Notes under the pieces: generated by a model
What the model was told of the DNA's origin: nothing
What the model saw: only the letters and a program-made list of their open reading frames with translations
Databases searched by the model: none
Shown here: positions 49,972-61,426 of the stretch, one piece after another
How positions within the stretch are numbered: the stretch's first letter is position 1
How the letters are laid out: every line of letters begins with the position of its first letter
Assembly (NCBI RefSeq): GCF_040797425.1
Contig: NZ_JBFNEH010000001.1
Span: forward strand, 62,001-126,000
Direction: 5' to 3'
DNA length: 64,000 nt
DNA from: Symbiobacterium sp040797425
GTDB taxonomy: Bacteria > Bacillota > Sulfobacillia > Symbiobacteriales > Symbiobacteriaceae
Position numbers and translations under genes: made by a program

Positions 49972-50001
49972 ATTCTACCCCAGGTCCGCAGCCCGTGTCA
50001 A
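49972..50001 (-). promoter_or_regulatory. Sigma-A promoter of tRNA-fMet
   Basis: -35 TTGACA and -10 TAGAAT with an 18-bp spacer, starting transcription about 15 nt before the tRNA. Confidence 0.85.
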
Positions 50002-50141
50002 CCCAACCGCCAGCCGCCAACACCGGCCAAACTTCACCGCCGCAGGGTTCAGTTGGAACGCGCAGAATGTGAACATAAAAATGAAGGATTCCATCACCGT
50101 GAAGAACTCCGTTGCGCCCTGGAGGACGGGAGGTGCTCGTC

Positions 50142-52120
<1,979 letters not shown>

Positions 52121-52143
52121 GCCGCCCGGCTGAAGGGACATTC

Positions 52144-52190
52144 AAGGGGCTGTTCCCCACCGAGCTTCCCGCTCGGGGGAGCAGCCCCTT
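52144..52190. terminator. Bidirectional terminator between the sensor gene and the response regulator
   Basis: Long stem from AAGGGGCTG and CAGCCCCTT arms plus TCCCC/GGGGA and inner CGAGC/GCTCG, between convergent genes. Confidence 0.85.
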
Positions 52191-52275
52191 CCGCGTCGGT
52201 CCGCCCGTCGGCTCCGCCGCGCCCCGCATCCGGTGAGGCGCCGGACCCGGCCACGGTTCGAACTTGCCGACCGTG

Positions 52276-52914
52276 CTAGATCCACCCGTTCTTCGAGGCC
52301 ACCATGGCAGCCTCGACCCGGTTCTTCACGCCCATCCGCCGCAGCGCGTCGGCGAGGTACCCCTTCACCGTCTTCTCGCTCAGGAACATCTGCTCGGCGA
52401 TCTCCCGGTTGGTGTACCCCTGGGCCACCAACCGGATGATGGCGAGCTGCTGCCGGTTGAGGGGGATGCGCTGTTCCTCCTTGTCCGTCCCCGGCGACCG
52501 CATGTGCCGGATCAGGTGGCCCACGACCTTGGGGTCCATCGCCACCTCTCCGCGGGCGACCTGGCGGATCGACCGCTTGAGGTCCATGCCCTGCACGTCC
52601 TTCACCACATAGCCCTTCACGCCGGCGCGCACGGCGGCCAGCACCAGGTCGGCGTCGCTGAACGTGCTGAGCATCAGCACGGCCACCTCGGGCATCTCCT
52701 CCTGCAGCCGCCGGCAGACCTCGACCCCATCGATGTCGGGCAGGCGCGCGTCCAGCACGACCACGTCGGGCCTCAGCCTGCGGCAGAGGGCCAGGGCCTC
52801 GTGACCGCCGGCCGCCTCGCCGACCACCTCCATGTCCTCTTCCCGGGAGAGCAGCGACTTCAGCCCCTCCCGGAGCAACTCATGGTCATCGACGATCACG
52901 ATGCGAATCGCCAT
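52276..52914 (-). CDS. NarL/FixJ-family response regulator
   Basis: 212-aa two-domain regulator. Receiver domain IRIVIVDDHELLREGLKSLL with phospho-acceptor Asp55 in VVVLDARLPDIDG, STFSD and KGYVVKD; C-terminal LuxR-type helix-turn-helix AQGYTNREIAEQMFLSEKTV and KGYLADALRRMGVKNR. Its start overlaps the kinase gene by 29 nt. Possible target: the divergent formate dehydrogenase operon. Confidence 0.95.
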   Translation of the reverse strand: MAIRIVIVDDHELLREGLKSLLSREEDMEVVGEAAGGHEALALCRRLRPDVVVLDARLPDIDGVEVCRRLQEEMPEVAVLMLSTFSDADLVLAAVRAGVKGYVVKDVQGMDLKRSIRQVARGEVAMDPKVVGHLIRHMRSPGTDKEEQRIPLNRQQLAIIRLVAQGYTNREIAEQMFLSEKTVKGYLADALRRMGVKNRVEAAMVASKNGWI

Positions 52915-53959
52915 GGCTGGTCACCCCCCTCAGCGGGATCACGGCCCGCACCAGCAATCCGCCCTCGTCGCCGGGCAGCAGGTGCAGCTCACCGCCCAGA
53001 GCGTTCACCCGCTCAAGCATTCCCCGTATCCCAAACCGTCCGGGTTTCTCAATATCTGCGCCTTTCGCTATTCCGACGCCATTGTCCTGCACGACCAGCG
53101 CCACCCGCTCGGGCTCGTACCGCAGCGCCACGATAATGGCGCTCCCCCGACTGTGCTTGCGGGCGTTGGTCAGCGCCTCCTGCCCCAGCTTGAAGAGCGC
53201 GTCCTCCACTTCCGGCGGCAACTCCCGGGGCGAGCCGGTGACGGTGAGCCGCGTGGTAAAGCCGTCGGCCTCCGCCGCCCGGAGCAGACGGCGCAGTCCG
53301 CCCTGGAGCCCGCCCTCCGTCAGTTCCGGCGCGCGCAGGGCGTAGATGGCCTCCCGCGTCTGCGCCGCGGCCTGGGCGGCCAGCGTTCTTAACTGCTCCA
53401 GCTCCGCCCGCATGGGATCATCAGGCGCGAGGTCGCTCATCAGCCAGTCCAGCTTCAGGGCCAGCAGGAAGTTGGTCTGCGCCGCCCGATCGTGCAGGTC
53501 CTGCGCGATCCGGTTCCGCTCGCTCAGCAGCAGATGCTTCTGCTGCGCGTCATCCAGTTCCCCTCGGAGTTCGGAGAGCCGCAGGGTCTGCATCCGGTGC
53601 CGCTCCAGCACCTCCCGGGCGCGGCGCTCCGCCCGCTCCGCCTTCTGCGCGAGGCGGGTGCGGGTTCGGGCCGTCTCCAGCAGCTTGCCGGCCACGACAG
53701 CCAGGACCTGCAACCCGTCCCTGTCGCCGGCCCCGCCGGCCACCAGCTCCAGGCCCGGCGCTAGGGGCAGTGCCACGTCCGGCGCCGGCTCCCGCTCACC
53801 GGGATGGCGCACGACCCAACCCGGCTCACCCGGGCGCCGCACCCCGGCGGACTCATAGCCCAGGTAGGTGATGGCTCGCACCAGCGCCGCCAGCACGTCC
53901 GCTTCCTGCCCCGTCGCGGGCAAAGCGGCCACCGCCGCCGCCAGCCGCTCCATCCCCAT
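52886..53959 (-). CDS. Cytoplasmic sensor histidine kinase (NarX/DegS type)
   Basis: 357-aa kinase. N-terminal GAF-like region without membrane helices, a coiled coil (ARTRTRLAQKAERAERRARE), the HisKA_3 phosphorylation motif SERNRIAQDLHDRAAQTNFL and an HATPase domain (LGQEALTNARKHS, VQDNGVGI, GRFGIRGMLERV). No transmembrane segment, so the signal is cytoplasmic, perhaps redox or ligand sensed by the N-terminal domain. Start at the ATG following GGGGGTGGG. Confidence 0.9.
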   Translation of the reverse strand: MGMERLAAAVAALPATGQEADVLAALVRAITYLGYESAGVRRPGEPGWVVRHPGEREPAPDVALPLAPGLELVAGGAGDRDGLQVLAVVAGKLLETARTRTRLAQKAERAERRAREVLERHRMQTLRLSELRGELDDAQQKHLLLSERNRIAQDLHDRAAQTNFLLALKLDWLMSDLAPDDPMRAELEQLRTLAAQAAAQTREAIYALRAPELTEGGLQGGLRRLLRAAEADGFTTRLTVTGSPRELPPEVEDALFKLGQEALTNARKHSRGSAIIVALRYEPERVALVVQDNGVGIAKGADIEKPGRFGIRGMLERVNALGGELHLLPGDEGGLLVRAVIPLRGVTSHGDSHRDRR

Positions 53960-54417
53960 GCGCCCACCCCCTGCGCAGGCCAAAGCACTAGGCCACGTAA
54001 AGTGCATCGCTTACGAACGGGTCCCGAACAGCAAACCGAACTTCTCCGAACAGAGGGCTTCAATCCCATCCTGCGACTCGTTTCATATTCGATACAAAGA
54101 GTATAAGATTATCTCCGACACACCCTTGCTGCCCTTTCGCGGCGTGCCCGGGGCGGCACCAGGTCCGGCCGACGGGCATAAGCGGAGCACCCGGCACGGG
54201 GTCGGGCAGGCGGGCCGACAGCGAGTGCGTCCGCGGGCGCCACCGCGGCGGGACGCGCCTGCCGGTGCGGCGGCCACGCGGCCCCAGCCGTCCGGCGCAT
54301 CCGCAGCCAGGCTCGCGCAGGCCCGCTGACCCGGCATTCACGTTGCGGGATACGTAAGGGCAGCTTTTATCCTCATTGTGTACATTGTGACAAACGGGTG
54401 GCAAGGAGGATCGAGGG
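53960..54417. promoter_or_regulatory. Divergent regulatory region between the kinase and formate dehydrogenase genes
   Basis: No gene. A -10-like TATACT on the minus strand (54100-54105) may serve the kinase; a strong -35 is missing. About 30 nt before the fdnG ribosome site two direct ATTGTG words 9 bp apart (54377-54391) could be part of an operator. The middle (54130-54330) is GC-rich without recognisable signals. Confidence 0.4.
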
Positions 54418-57400
54418 ATGAACCTGAACCGCCGTGCCTTCCTGAGACTCTCGGGCCTCTCCGCGGCCAGCGCCGCCGTGCTCCTGTTCAGCGAGGAACG
54501 GGAAGCGCTGGCCCGAGAGCTCAAGGAGTCCCGAATCGCCAGGGCCAGGGAGGTTCCCAGCGTCTGCCCGCACTGCTCGGTGGGCTGCGGCCTCATCGGC
54601 TACGTGCGGGAGGGACAGCTCCTCCAGGTGGAGGGCAACCCCGACAGCCCCGTCAGTGAGGGATCGCTCTGCCCCAAGGGCGCGGCCACGATGCAGTTCG
54701 CCTATGACGGCGTCGGCAGGCCCAACCCGCTCCGGCAGCTCACCGCCAAGATCCGCCGCCCCGGCTCCGACCGCTGGGAGGAGATCAGCATCGACGAGGC
54801 GCTCGACCGCATCGCCCAGCGCATCAAGGAGACGCGGGACGCGGGCTTCGTGGAGAAGAATGCCGACGGCCTGGTGGTCAACCGGACCGAGTCCATTGCC
54901 CACATCGGGTCGGCCTGTATCGACAACGAGGAGTGCTACCTCATCACCAAGCTGATGCGGGCCCTCGGCGTGGTCTACCTCGAGCACCACGCCCGTATAT
55001 GACACTCCTCCACCGTGCCCGGTCTGGGCACTTCGTTCGGCCGCGGCGCCATGACCACGGCGCTGTGGGACATCCCCAACGCGGACGTTGTCGTCTTCAT
55101 GGGCTCCAACGCGGCGGAGAACCACCCCATCTCGTTCAAGTGGTTCCTCCGGGCCAAGCAGAAGGGAGCCACCGTCATCTGCGTCGACCCCCGCTACAAC
55201 CGCACCGCGTCCAAGGCCGACTGGTGGATCCCTTTCCGGTCGGGCACCGACACCGCTGTGCTGGGCGGGCTGATCAACTATGCCATCACCCACAACAAGT
55301 TCCACAGGGAGTACGTGGTGAAGTACACCAACGCCTCCCTGCTGGTCCACCCCGACTTCCGGTTCGACGACGGGCTCTTCTCCGGCTGGGACCCCGACGC
55401 CCGGAAGTACGACCAGTCCACCTGGGCCTTCCAGACCGGCCCTGACGGCAAGCCCCTCGCCGATCCGACGCTGGAGCACCCGCAGTGCGTCTTCCAGCAC
55501 ATCAAGCGGATCTACGCCGAGTACACCCCCGAGAAGGTCTCGGAGATCAGCGGCATCCCGGTGGACGACTTCATCAAGTTCGCCGAGACCGTCTGCTCCA
55601 CGGGCGTTCCCGGCAAGGCCGCCGTCCTCGTCTACGCCATGGGCTGGACGCAGCACACCAAGGGCGTCCAGAATATCCGCACGGCCACCATCCTGCAGAT
55701 GCTGCTAGGCAACATCGGCGTCGCCGGCGGCGGCATCGCGGCCCTGCGCGGCCACGCCAACGTCCAGGGCGCCACCGACCTGGCGGTGCTCTACCACGAC
55801 CTGCCCGGGTATCTGGGCCAGCCCACCGAGAGCCACACGTCGCTCTCGGACTTCCTGGCCAAGACGACCACCCGGAACAGCTACTGGGAGAACAAGCCGA
55901 AGTTCCTGATCTCCCTGCTCAAGGCCTGGTGGGGCGAGCACGCCACGGCCGAGAACGACTACTGCTTCGACTTCCTGCCGAAGATGGCGGCGGGCGAGAC
56001 CTACAGCCACTATGACATCTTCCAGTCCATCCTCGAAGGCCGCGTGAAGGGCCTCATCGTGGTGGGGCAGAACCCGGCGGTGGGCTCGGCCAATGCCCGC
56101 AAGGTGCAGGCCGCGCTGGCCAGGCTGGACTGGCTGGTGGTCTCCGACCTCTTCCTCAACGAGACCTCCGAATTCTGGAAACTGGAGGGCATGAACCCGG
56201 CCGAGATCCAGACCGAGGTGATCATGCTCCCCGCCGCCGGCCCGCTGGAGAAGGAGGGCTCCTTCACCAACACCCACCGGCTGATCCAGTGGAAGCACAA
56301 GATGATCGAGCCGATGGGCGAGTCCCACTCCGACGGCTGGTACATGGTGCAGATCGGCAAGCGGCTGAAGCAGCTCTACGCCGGCTCCACGGCGGCCAAG
56401 GACCTGCCCATCCAGCACCTGGTCTGGGACTACGACGACCCCAACAACCCGAACGAGTTCGACCACATCAAGGTCCTGAAGGAGATCAACGGCTACGAGG
56501 TCGCCACCGGCAAACCGGTCTCCGGCTTCGGGGCGCTGAAGGACGACGGCTCCACGGCCTGCGGCTGCTGGATCTACTCCGGCGTCTACCCCGAGGAGGG
56601 CGTGAACAAGGCCGACGCCCGCCTGCGGGCCGCCCCCAACCGGCCCGACGGCTGGACCGAGGCGAAGGCCGACGGCTCCGCCGACTATCTGCACCTGGGC
56701 TGGGGCTTCGCCTGGCCGGCCAACCGGCGGGTGATCTACAACCGGGCCTCCGCCGACCCCTCGGGCAAGCCCTGGTCGAAGGTCCCCCTGGTCTGGTGGG
56801 ACGAGGCCGAGGGCAAGTGGACCGGCGTCGACGTGCCCGACATGCTGCCCGTGGCGCCCGGCCAGGTGCATGCGCTGGGCGTTCCCGGCGACACGCCCTT
56901 CATCATGAAGGCCTACGGGCTGGGCGGCATCTGGGGGCCGCTGCCCGACGGCCCGCTCCCCGTCCACTACGAGCCCAAGGAGTCGCCCACCCCGAACCTG
57001 CTCTACCGGAAGCAGGGCACTATCCCCACCATGAAGATCTATGACTCCGAGTTCGACGTGTGGGGCGACCCCGAGCGCTTCCCCTACGTGGCCACCACCT
57101 ACCGGCTGACCGAGCACCTCACCTCCGGCGTGATGACGCGCACCCTGCCGTACCTGGCGGAGGCCTTCGCCCGCCATTTCTGCGAGATCCCGCGGGAGCT
57201 GGCGCAGGAGAAGGGCATCCGAAACGGCGACTGGGTCGAGGTCGAGAGCGCCCGGGGCAAGGTGCGGGTGCAGGCCATGGTCACAAACCGACTGCGGCCC
57301 CTCCGCGTCGGCGGCCGGCTCACCTACCTCATCGGCCTGCCGATCCACTGGGGCCCCAACTCGGGCCACGTGCAGGGCGACATCACCAACACGCTGACGC

Positions 57401-57483
57401 CGCAGGCGGTGGACGTGAACGTGCAGATCCAGGAGTCCAAGGTCTTCCTGGCCAACCTGCGCAAGGTTTCGGGAGGGGAGTAG
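54418..57483 (+). CDS. fdnG: Formate dehydrogenase alpha subunit, selenoprotein
   Basis: 1021-aa molybdenum/tungsten bis-MGD enzyme oxidising formate to CO2. Twin-arginine signal RRAFLRLSG at residues 5-13; [4Fe-4S] cluster ligands Cys50, Cys53, Cys57 and Cys85. The frame contains TGA at 55000-55002: residues before it (LEHHARI) and after it (HSSTVPGLGTSFGRGAMTT) align with the Sec site of E. coli FdnG, so residue 195 is selenocysteine. A SECIS-like hairpin follows. ATG eight bases after AAGGAGG. Co-transcribed with beta, gamma, fdhE. Confidence 0.95.
55003..55040 (+). promoter_or_regulatory. Bacterial SECIS element
   Basis: GTGCCC at 55015-55020 and GGGCAC at 55026-55031 form a stem with apical loop GGTCT, 12 nt after the TGA. 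Position and small GU-containing loop fit SelB-binding elements. Confidence 0.75.
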
Positions 57484-57489
57484 TGGCAC

Positions 57490-58365
57490 ATGGGACGCGC
57501 GGCAACCTGGGAATCCTGGCGGCCTGATCCGACCAACCCCGCACAGCACGTGGCCATGCTGGTCGACACCTCGGAGTGCATCGGCTGCAAGGGGTGCGAG
57601 GTCGCCTGCAAGCAGTGGAACCAGAACGAGCCCCGCATCAGCCAGGAGGCGGGCACGTACCAGAGTCACCCGGATCTGGACGCCGAGACCTGGACGGTCA
57701 TCAAGTTCATCGAGACCGAAGCGGAAAACGGCATGACCAAGTGGCTGATGCAGAAACACAACTGCATGCATTGCACCAACGCCGGCTGCGTCACCGCCTG
57801 CCCCACCGACGCCCTGCAGTACGGCGACTACGGCGTGGTCACGCTCAACCAGGACGCCTGCATCGGCTGCGGTTACTGCGAGGCGGCCTGCCCCTTCGAC
57901 GCCATCCACGTGGACCGGACGGTCTGGGGGATGAAGGCCCAGAAGGCGGGCAAGTGCACGCTCTGCTTCGACCGCATTGCGAATGGGATGCAGCCGGCCT
58001 GCGTGGCCACCTGCCCCACCGACTGCATCAAGTTCGGCGACCGCGACGCCCTGATCGAGTGGGGGCGCCAGCGGGTGGAACAGCTCAAGGCGATGGGCTA
58101 CCCGAACGCCAACCTCTACGGCGTGGACGAGATGGGCGGCCTCCACGAGCTCTACGTGCTACTGGAGCCGCCCGAGGCCTACGGCCTGCCGGTCGCCCCG
58201 AAGCTGTCGCCTGTTCTCGAACTCTGGAAGTACGGCCTGCAGCCCATCGGCAAGGCCGTGCTGGGGGTGGGCCTCTTCGGCCTGGTGATCAACTGGATTG
58301 CGGCACGCCGGGTGTTCAAGGGCGGCCTCTCGCCGCACGAGACCGGCGCGACGGCGCACGACTGA
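57490..58365 (+). CDS. fdnH: Formate dehydrogenase iron-sulfur beta subunit
   Basis: 291-aa electron-transfer subunit. Four [4Fe-4S] cysteine groups are visible: CIGCKGCEVACKQW, CMHCTNAGCVTACP, CIGCGYCEAACPF and CTLCFDR with CVATCP. A C-terminal helix (KAVLGVGLFGLVINWIAARR) anchors it to the membrane next to the gamma subunit. Six bases after fdnG. Confidence 0.95.
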   Translation: MGRAATWESWRPDPTNPAQHVAMLVDTSECIGCKGCEVACKQWNQNEPRISQEAGTYQSHPDLDAETWTVIKFIETEAENGMTKWLMQKHNCMHCTNAGCVTACPTDALQYGDYGVVTLNQDACIGCGYCEAACPFDAIHVDRTVWGMKAQKAGKCTLCFDRIANGMQPACVATCPTDCIKFGDRDALIEWGRQRVEQLKAMGYPNANLYGVDEMGGLHELYVLLEPPEAYGLPVAPKLSPVLELWKYGLQPIGKAVLGVGLFGLVINWIAARRVFKGGLSPHETGATAHD

Positions 58366-58377
58366 GGGGGGATTCAC

Positions 58378-59097
58378 GTGGCACGCGCATCCGGCAGCAT
58401 CAAGAAGTTCTCGCGGGTCCAGGTGGTCTTCCACTGGGTCTACGGCGGCTCGTGGATCATCCTCGCCCTCACCGGCCTCACGTTCCTCTGGCGGGGCGAC
58501 CCCACCGAGCCCGCCGTGGGGCTCGGCCCCCTGCTCCAGGGCAGCGTCGGCCAGACGCTCCGGCTGGTCCATCGCATCGCGGCGATCGGGCTCATGACGT
58601 CGCCCTTGATCTGGTTCCTGGGTGACCCGAAGTCCGTCTGGCCGGACCTGAAGGAGCTCTTCTCGTTCGGGAAGAGAGACCTCAAATACATGCTGGTCGC
58701 CCCGCTCTACTACACCACCGGCCGGGGCCAGCTGCCGCCGCAGGGGAAGTTCAACGGCGGCCACAAGGTCAACTTCTACGTGGTGTTCACCACCTACTTC
58801 ACCTTCATCGGCTCGGGCCTGGTGATGTGGCTCGGCCGGGGAACGGTCAGCGACGGGGCGTTCCACGTCGCCCAGCTGATCCACTCGCTCAGCTTCTTCC
58901 TGGGCTCCGGGCTCTTCCTGCTCCACGTGTACCTCACGGCGATCCACCCGTTCACCCGGCGCTCCCTCTCCTCCATGGTGAATGGCTGGATGGAGCTCCA
59001 GTACGCCAGGCTCGACCATTCCGAGTGGGTCGAGCGGGAGATTCGAAACGGCACGGCCCAGATCCGGGGTGTCGAGGGCGCCGCCGAAGCGCGCTGA
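58378..59097 (+). CDS. fdnI: Formate dehydrogenase cytochrome b gamma subunit
   Basis: 239-aa four-helix di-heme cytochrome b of the FdnI type, passing electrons to quinone. Candidate heme His ligands lie in VVFHWVYGGSW, RLVHRIAAIG and FLLHVYLTAIHP; KVNFYVVFTTYFTFIGSG is family-typical. GTG start with GGGGGG upstream, 12 bp after fdnH. Confidence 0.92.
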   Translation: MARASGSIKKFSRVQVVFHWVYGGSWIILALTGLTFLWRGDPTEPAVGLGPLLQGSVGQTLRLVHRIAAIGLMTSPLIWFLGDPKSVWPDLKELFSFGKRDLKYMLVAPLYYTTGRGQLPPQGKFNGGHKVNFYVVFTTYFTFIGSGLVMWLGRGTVSDGAFHVAQLIHSLSFFLGSGLFLLHVYLTAIHPFTRRSLSSMVNGWMELQYARLDHSEWVEREIRNGTAQIRGVEGAAEAR

Positions 59098-59110
59098 GCG
59101 CCGCGGCGGT

Positions 59111-59170
59111 GCCTCACCCCACTGTGTGAGGCGGATTCCACGCCGTCCCCAGCGCCCGCTGGGGACGGCG
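59111..59170 (+). other. Two hairpins between fdnI and fdhE
   Basis: GCCTCAC/GTGAGGC (59111-59132) and a perfect 13-bp stem CGCCGTCCCCAGC/GCTGGGGACGGCG (59141-59170) without a U-tract. Likely mRNA processing or stabilising structures that lower fdhE output. Confidence 0.6.
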
Positions 59171-59192
59171 CTGCTGAAGGAGGAAGTAGCTG

Positions 59193-59984
59193 ATGCAGTC
59201 GCTGGAATTCCTCCGCGCGTGGCGCGAGCGGGCCCGGCGCTGGCAGGATGAGCTGCCGGCGCCCGAGCCGCTTCCCACCGCCGCGGAGGCAGAGGCCGCC
59301 CTCACCCGCGGCGAGCCGCTGATCCAACTCGTCGACCCGCCCATCGCCCCCGACCGGTTCGCCGCACTGCTGGCCGACCTGGCTTCCCTCTACGCCGAGA
59401 GCCGCCCCGAGGCGCGCCCCCTGGCGGAGGGGCTGGCTGCGGCCGCGCCCGGCGACCGGCGCTCGCTGGCGGAAACCCTGCTGAACGGCGGCGACTCTGC
59501 CTCCTGGGCGGCCCGCTACGGCGTGGAGGAGGACATGCTGCTCGCCCTGGGCGGGCTGGCACTCCAGCCCGTCATGGCCCGCTTCGCCCGGGCGCTGGAG
59601 CGCGTCGCCCCGCTCCACCTGTGGCGGCAGACCCGCTGCCCGGTCTGCGGCACCGCAGCGGACCTCTGCCGCATCGACCCCGATAACATCCGCCACCTCC
59701 ACTGCCCGCAGTGCGACACCCAGTGGGAGCACCATCGGCTCACCTGCGCCGTCTGCGGCACTGACGACGTCCGGAAGGTGAGCATCCTCACCCTGGAGGG
59801 GATGGAGCCCTGGCGGGTGGAGGTGTGCGACCAGTGCGGGGGCTACATCAAGACGCTGGACCAGCGGCACGGCGGCCACCTGGCCATGCCGCGGGTCGAC
59901 CTCTACCTGGAGGACGCGCGCACGCTGCAGCTGGACCTGCTGGCCGAGCAGGAGGGCTACCGGAGGGGAGGCCGCGCCCAGTGA
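59193..59984 (+). CDS. fdhE: Formate dehydrogenase accessory protein FdhE
   Basis: 263-aa iron-binding factor needed for activity of respiratory formate dehydrogenases. A helical N-terminal half is followed by rubredoxin-like Cys pairs: CPVCGTAADLC, CPQCDTQW, CAVCGTDDVRKVSILTLEG and CDQCGGYIKTLD. ATG with AAGGAGG upstream. Confidence 0.94.
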   Translation: MQSLEFLRAWRERARRWQDELPAPEPLPTAAEAEAALTRGEPLIQLVDPPIAPDRFAALLADLASLYAESRPEARPLAEGLAAAAPGDRRSLAETLLNGGDSASWAARYGVEEDMLLALGGLALQPVMARFARALERVAPLHLWRQTRCPVCGTAADLCRIDPDNIRHLHCPQCDTQWEHHRLTCAVCGTDDVRKVSILTLEGMEPWRVEVCDQCGGYIKTLDQRHGGHLAMPRVDLYLEDARTLQLDLLAEQEGYRRGGRAQ

Positions 59985-61177
59985 CCCACCTGATCACCGA
60001 GCCCTGCCCCGAGGGACGGGAGGATCTGGGCGCCTACCGGGCCCGAAGCGGCTACGCCGGGCTGGAACGGGTGCGCGCCGAGGGCGGCCGGTGGGCCCTG
60101 GAGCAGGTGGAGGCGGCAGGCCTGCGCGGCCGCGGCGGGAGCGGCTCAGGCTGCCCCCTCTGGGTGAAGTGGCGCCGCATGGTCCGGGCGGTGGTGACCG
60201 ACCGCTACGTGGTGGCCAACGGCGCCGAGTCGCAGGCCGTGAGCCAGAAGGACCGGTACCTGCTCGCGCACTTCCCCCACCGGGTGCTGGAGGGGCTCCT
60301 CATCGCGGCGGAGGCGGTGGGGGCCAGGCAGGCCTTCCTCTATGTGCGGGGCGACTCCCCCGCAGCGCTGGACGGGTCCCGCGCCGCGGTGGCCGAGGCG
60401 GCGGAGGCCGGGCTGCTCGGCACCGTGACGGTGACCGTCCAGCCCTCCGCGCCGACAGCGGTCTCGGGCGAGGAGACGGCCCTGCTGGACGCCCTGGCAG
60501 GGCTGGAAGGCTACCCCCAGCCGAAGCCGCCCCGGCCCGAGGAGGCGGGCCTCAGGGGTTGCCCCACTCTCGTGCAGAACGTGGAGAGCCTCGCCCTGGT
60601 GGCGGCGCTCTTCCGGCAGGGCCCGGACCGGATCCGGGCGGTGGGCACGCGCACCTGCCCGGGCACCGCGCTCTTCACCGTCACCGGCGGCGTCTCCCGC
60701 CCCGGCGTCTACGAGGTCCCCTACGGAACGCTTCTCCGGGACCTGCTGCGCATCGCCGGCGCCCCGCCCTCGGACGACATCCTGGCCGTCCTCCCGGGCG
60801 GCCTCGGCTCCGGACCCCTGCGCCCGGACGAGCTGGACGTGCCGCTCACCTACGAGGACCTGGTCGCGCTGGGGACGACCATGGGCAACTCCGCCGTGGT
60901 GGTGTTCCGCCGGGCGGGCGGTTCGCTGCTCGAACTGGTGCGGGAAAACGTGGGCCTGCTGGCGCAGGCTTCCTGCGGCCAGTGCCAGGGGTGCAAGGAG
61001 GGCCACCTGGCCCTGGTGCGGGCCCTGCAGTGCGGCGACTTGCAGGAGGCCCGTGCCCGGGCCGAGGTGCTGCTCTACGGCCGGGGCAACTGTGACCTGC
61101 CCACCGGAACGGCGCAGTTCGTGCTGCGGGCGCTGCAGGAGTTCCCCGGCCCGGAGTGGCAAGCCTCGCGTGTGTGA
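59981..61177 (+). CDS. NuoF-like iron-sulfur flavoprotein, atypical
   Basis: 398-aa protein of the 51-kDa complex I subunit family. FMN-region GLRGRGGSGSG and WVKW, an SLBB domain (PGVYEVPYGTLLRDLLRIAG) and a C-terminal [4Fe-4S] motif SCGQCQGCKEG are present. The usual NADEGEPGTFKDR block, which binds FMN and NADH, reads NGAESQAVSQKDR, so NADH oxidation is doubtful. GTG overlaps the fdhE stop (GTGA). No NuoE or NuoG partner adjoins. It may shuttle electrons for the formate dehydrogenase; role unproven. Confidence 0.8.
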   Translation: MTHLITEPCPEGREDLGAYRARSGYAGLERVRAEGGRWALEQVEAAGLRGRGGSGSGCPLWVKWRRMVRAVVTDRYVVANGAESQAVSQKDRYLLAHFPHRVLEGLLIAAEAVGARQAFLYVRGDSPAALDGSRAAVAEAAEAGLLGTVTVTVQPSAPTAVSGEETALLDALAGLEGYPQPKPPRPEEAGLRGCPTLVQNVESLALVAALFRQGPDRIRAVGTRTCPGTALFTVTGGVSRPGVYEVPYGTLLRDLLRIAGAPPSDDILAVLPGGLGSGPLRPDELDVPLTYEDLVALGTTMGNSAVVVFRRAGGSLLELVRENVGLLAQASCGQCQGCKEGHLALVRALQCGDLQEARARAEVLLYGRGNCDLPTGTAQFVLRALQEFPGPEWQASRV

Positions 61178-61184
61178 AGCTCAA

Positions 61185-61214
61185 GGCCCCTGGAGGCAAC
61201 CGCCCCCGGGGGTC
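61185..61214 (+). terminator. Probable terminator of the formate dehydrogenase operon
   Basis: Nine-base arms GGCCCCTGG/CCGGGGGTC pairing with two wobbles, followed by TTTGCG, just after the last stop. Confidence 0.55.
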
Positions 61215-61426
61215 TTTGCGCGCCGTGCGCCCGCCTGACGTCGGTTTGAACGGCTCGGTGGACTCCTGCGGCTTTTTACCCTGAAAACGGGCTCCACAAG
61301 GCGGCAGGTCGGCCGCAGTCCCGCTGGAGGCTCAGGCGGAACGGTCTCTGAGCAGAGGAGCGTGCCCGACAGTGGGAACCCCAAGTGACCTCGTGCTCGT
61401 CGGTCCCGCATTTGTTCAACTCAGTC

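Noticed and set aside
54418..55002. Separate truncated 194-aa formate dehydrogenase fragment
   Set aside because: The frame continues past TGA into the rest of the enzyme; the TGA is at the canonical selenocysteine position, so it is one gene.
55705..58146. 813-aa minus-strand frame opposite the formate dehydrogenase genes
   Set aside because: Shadow of the strongly supported plus-strand operon; no start signals or domain.
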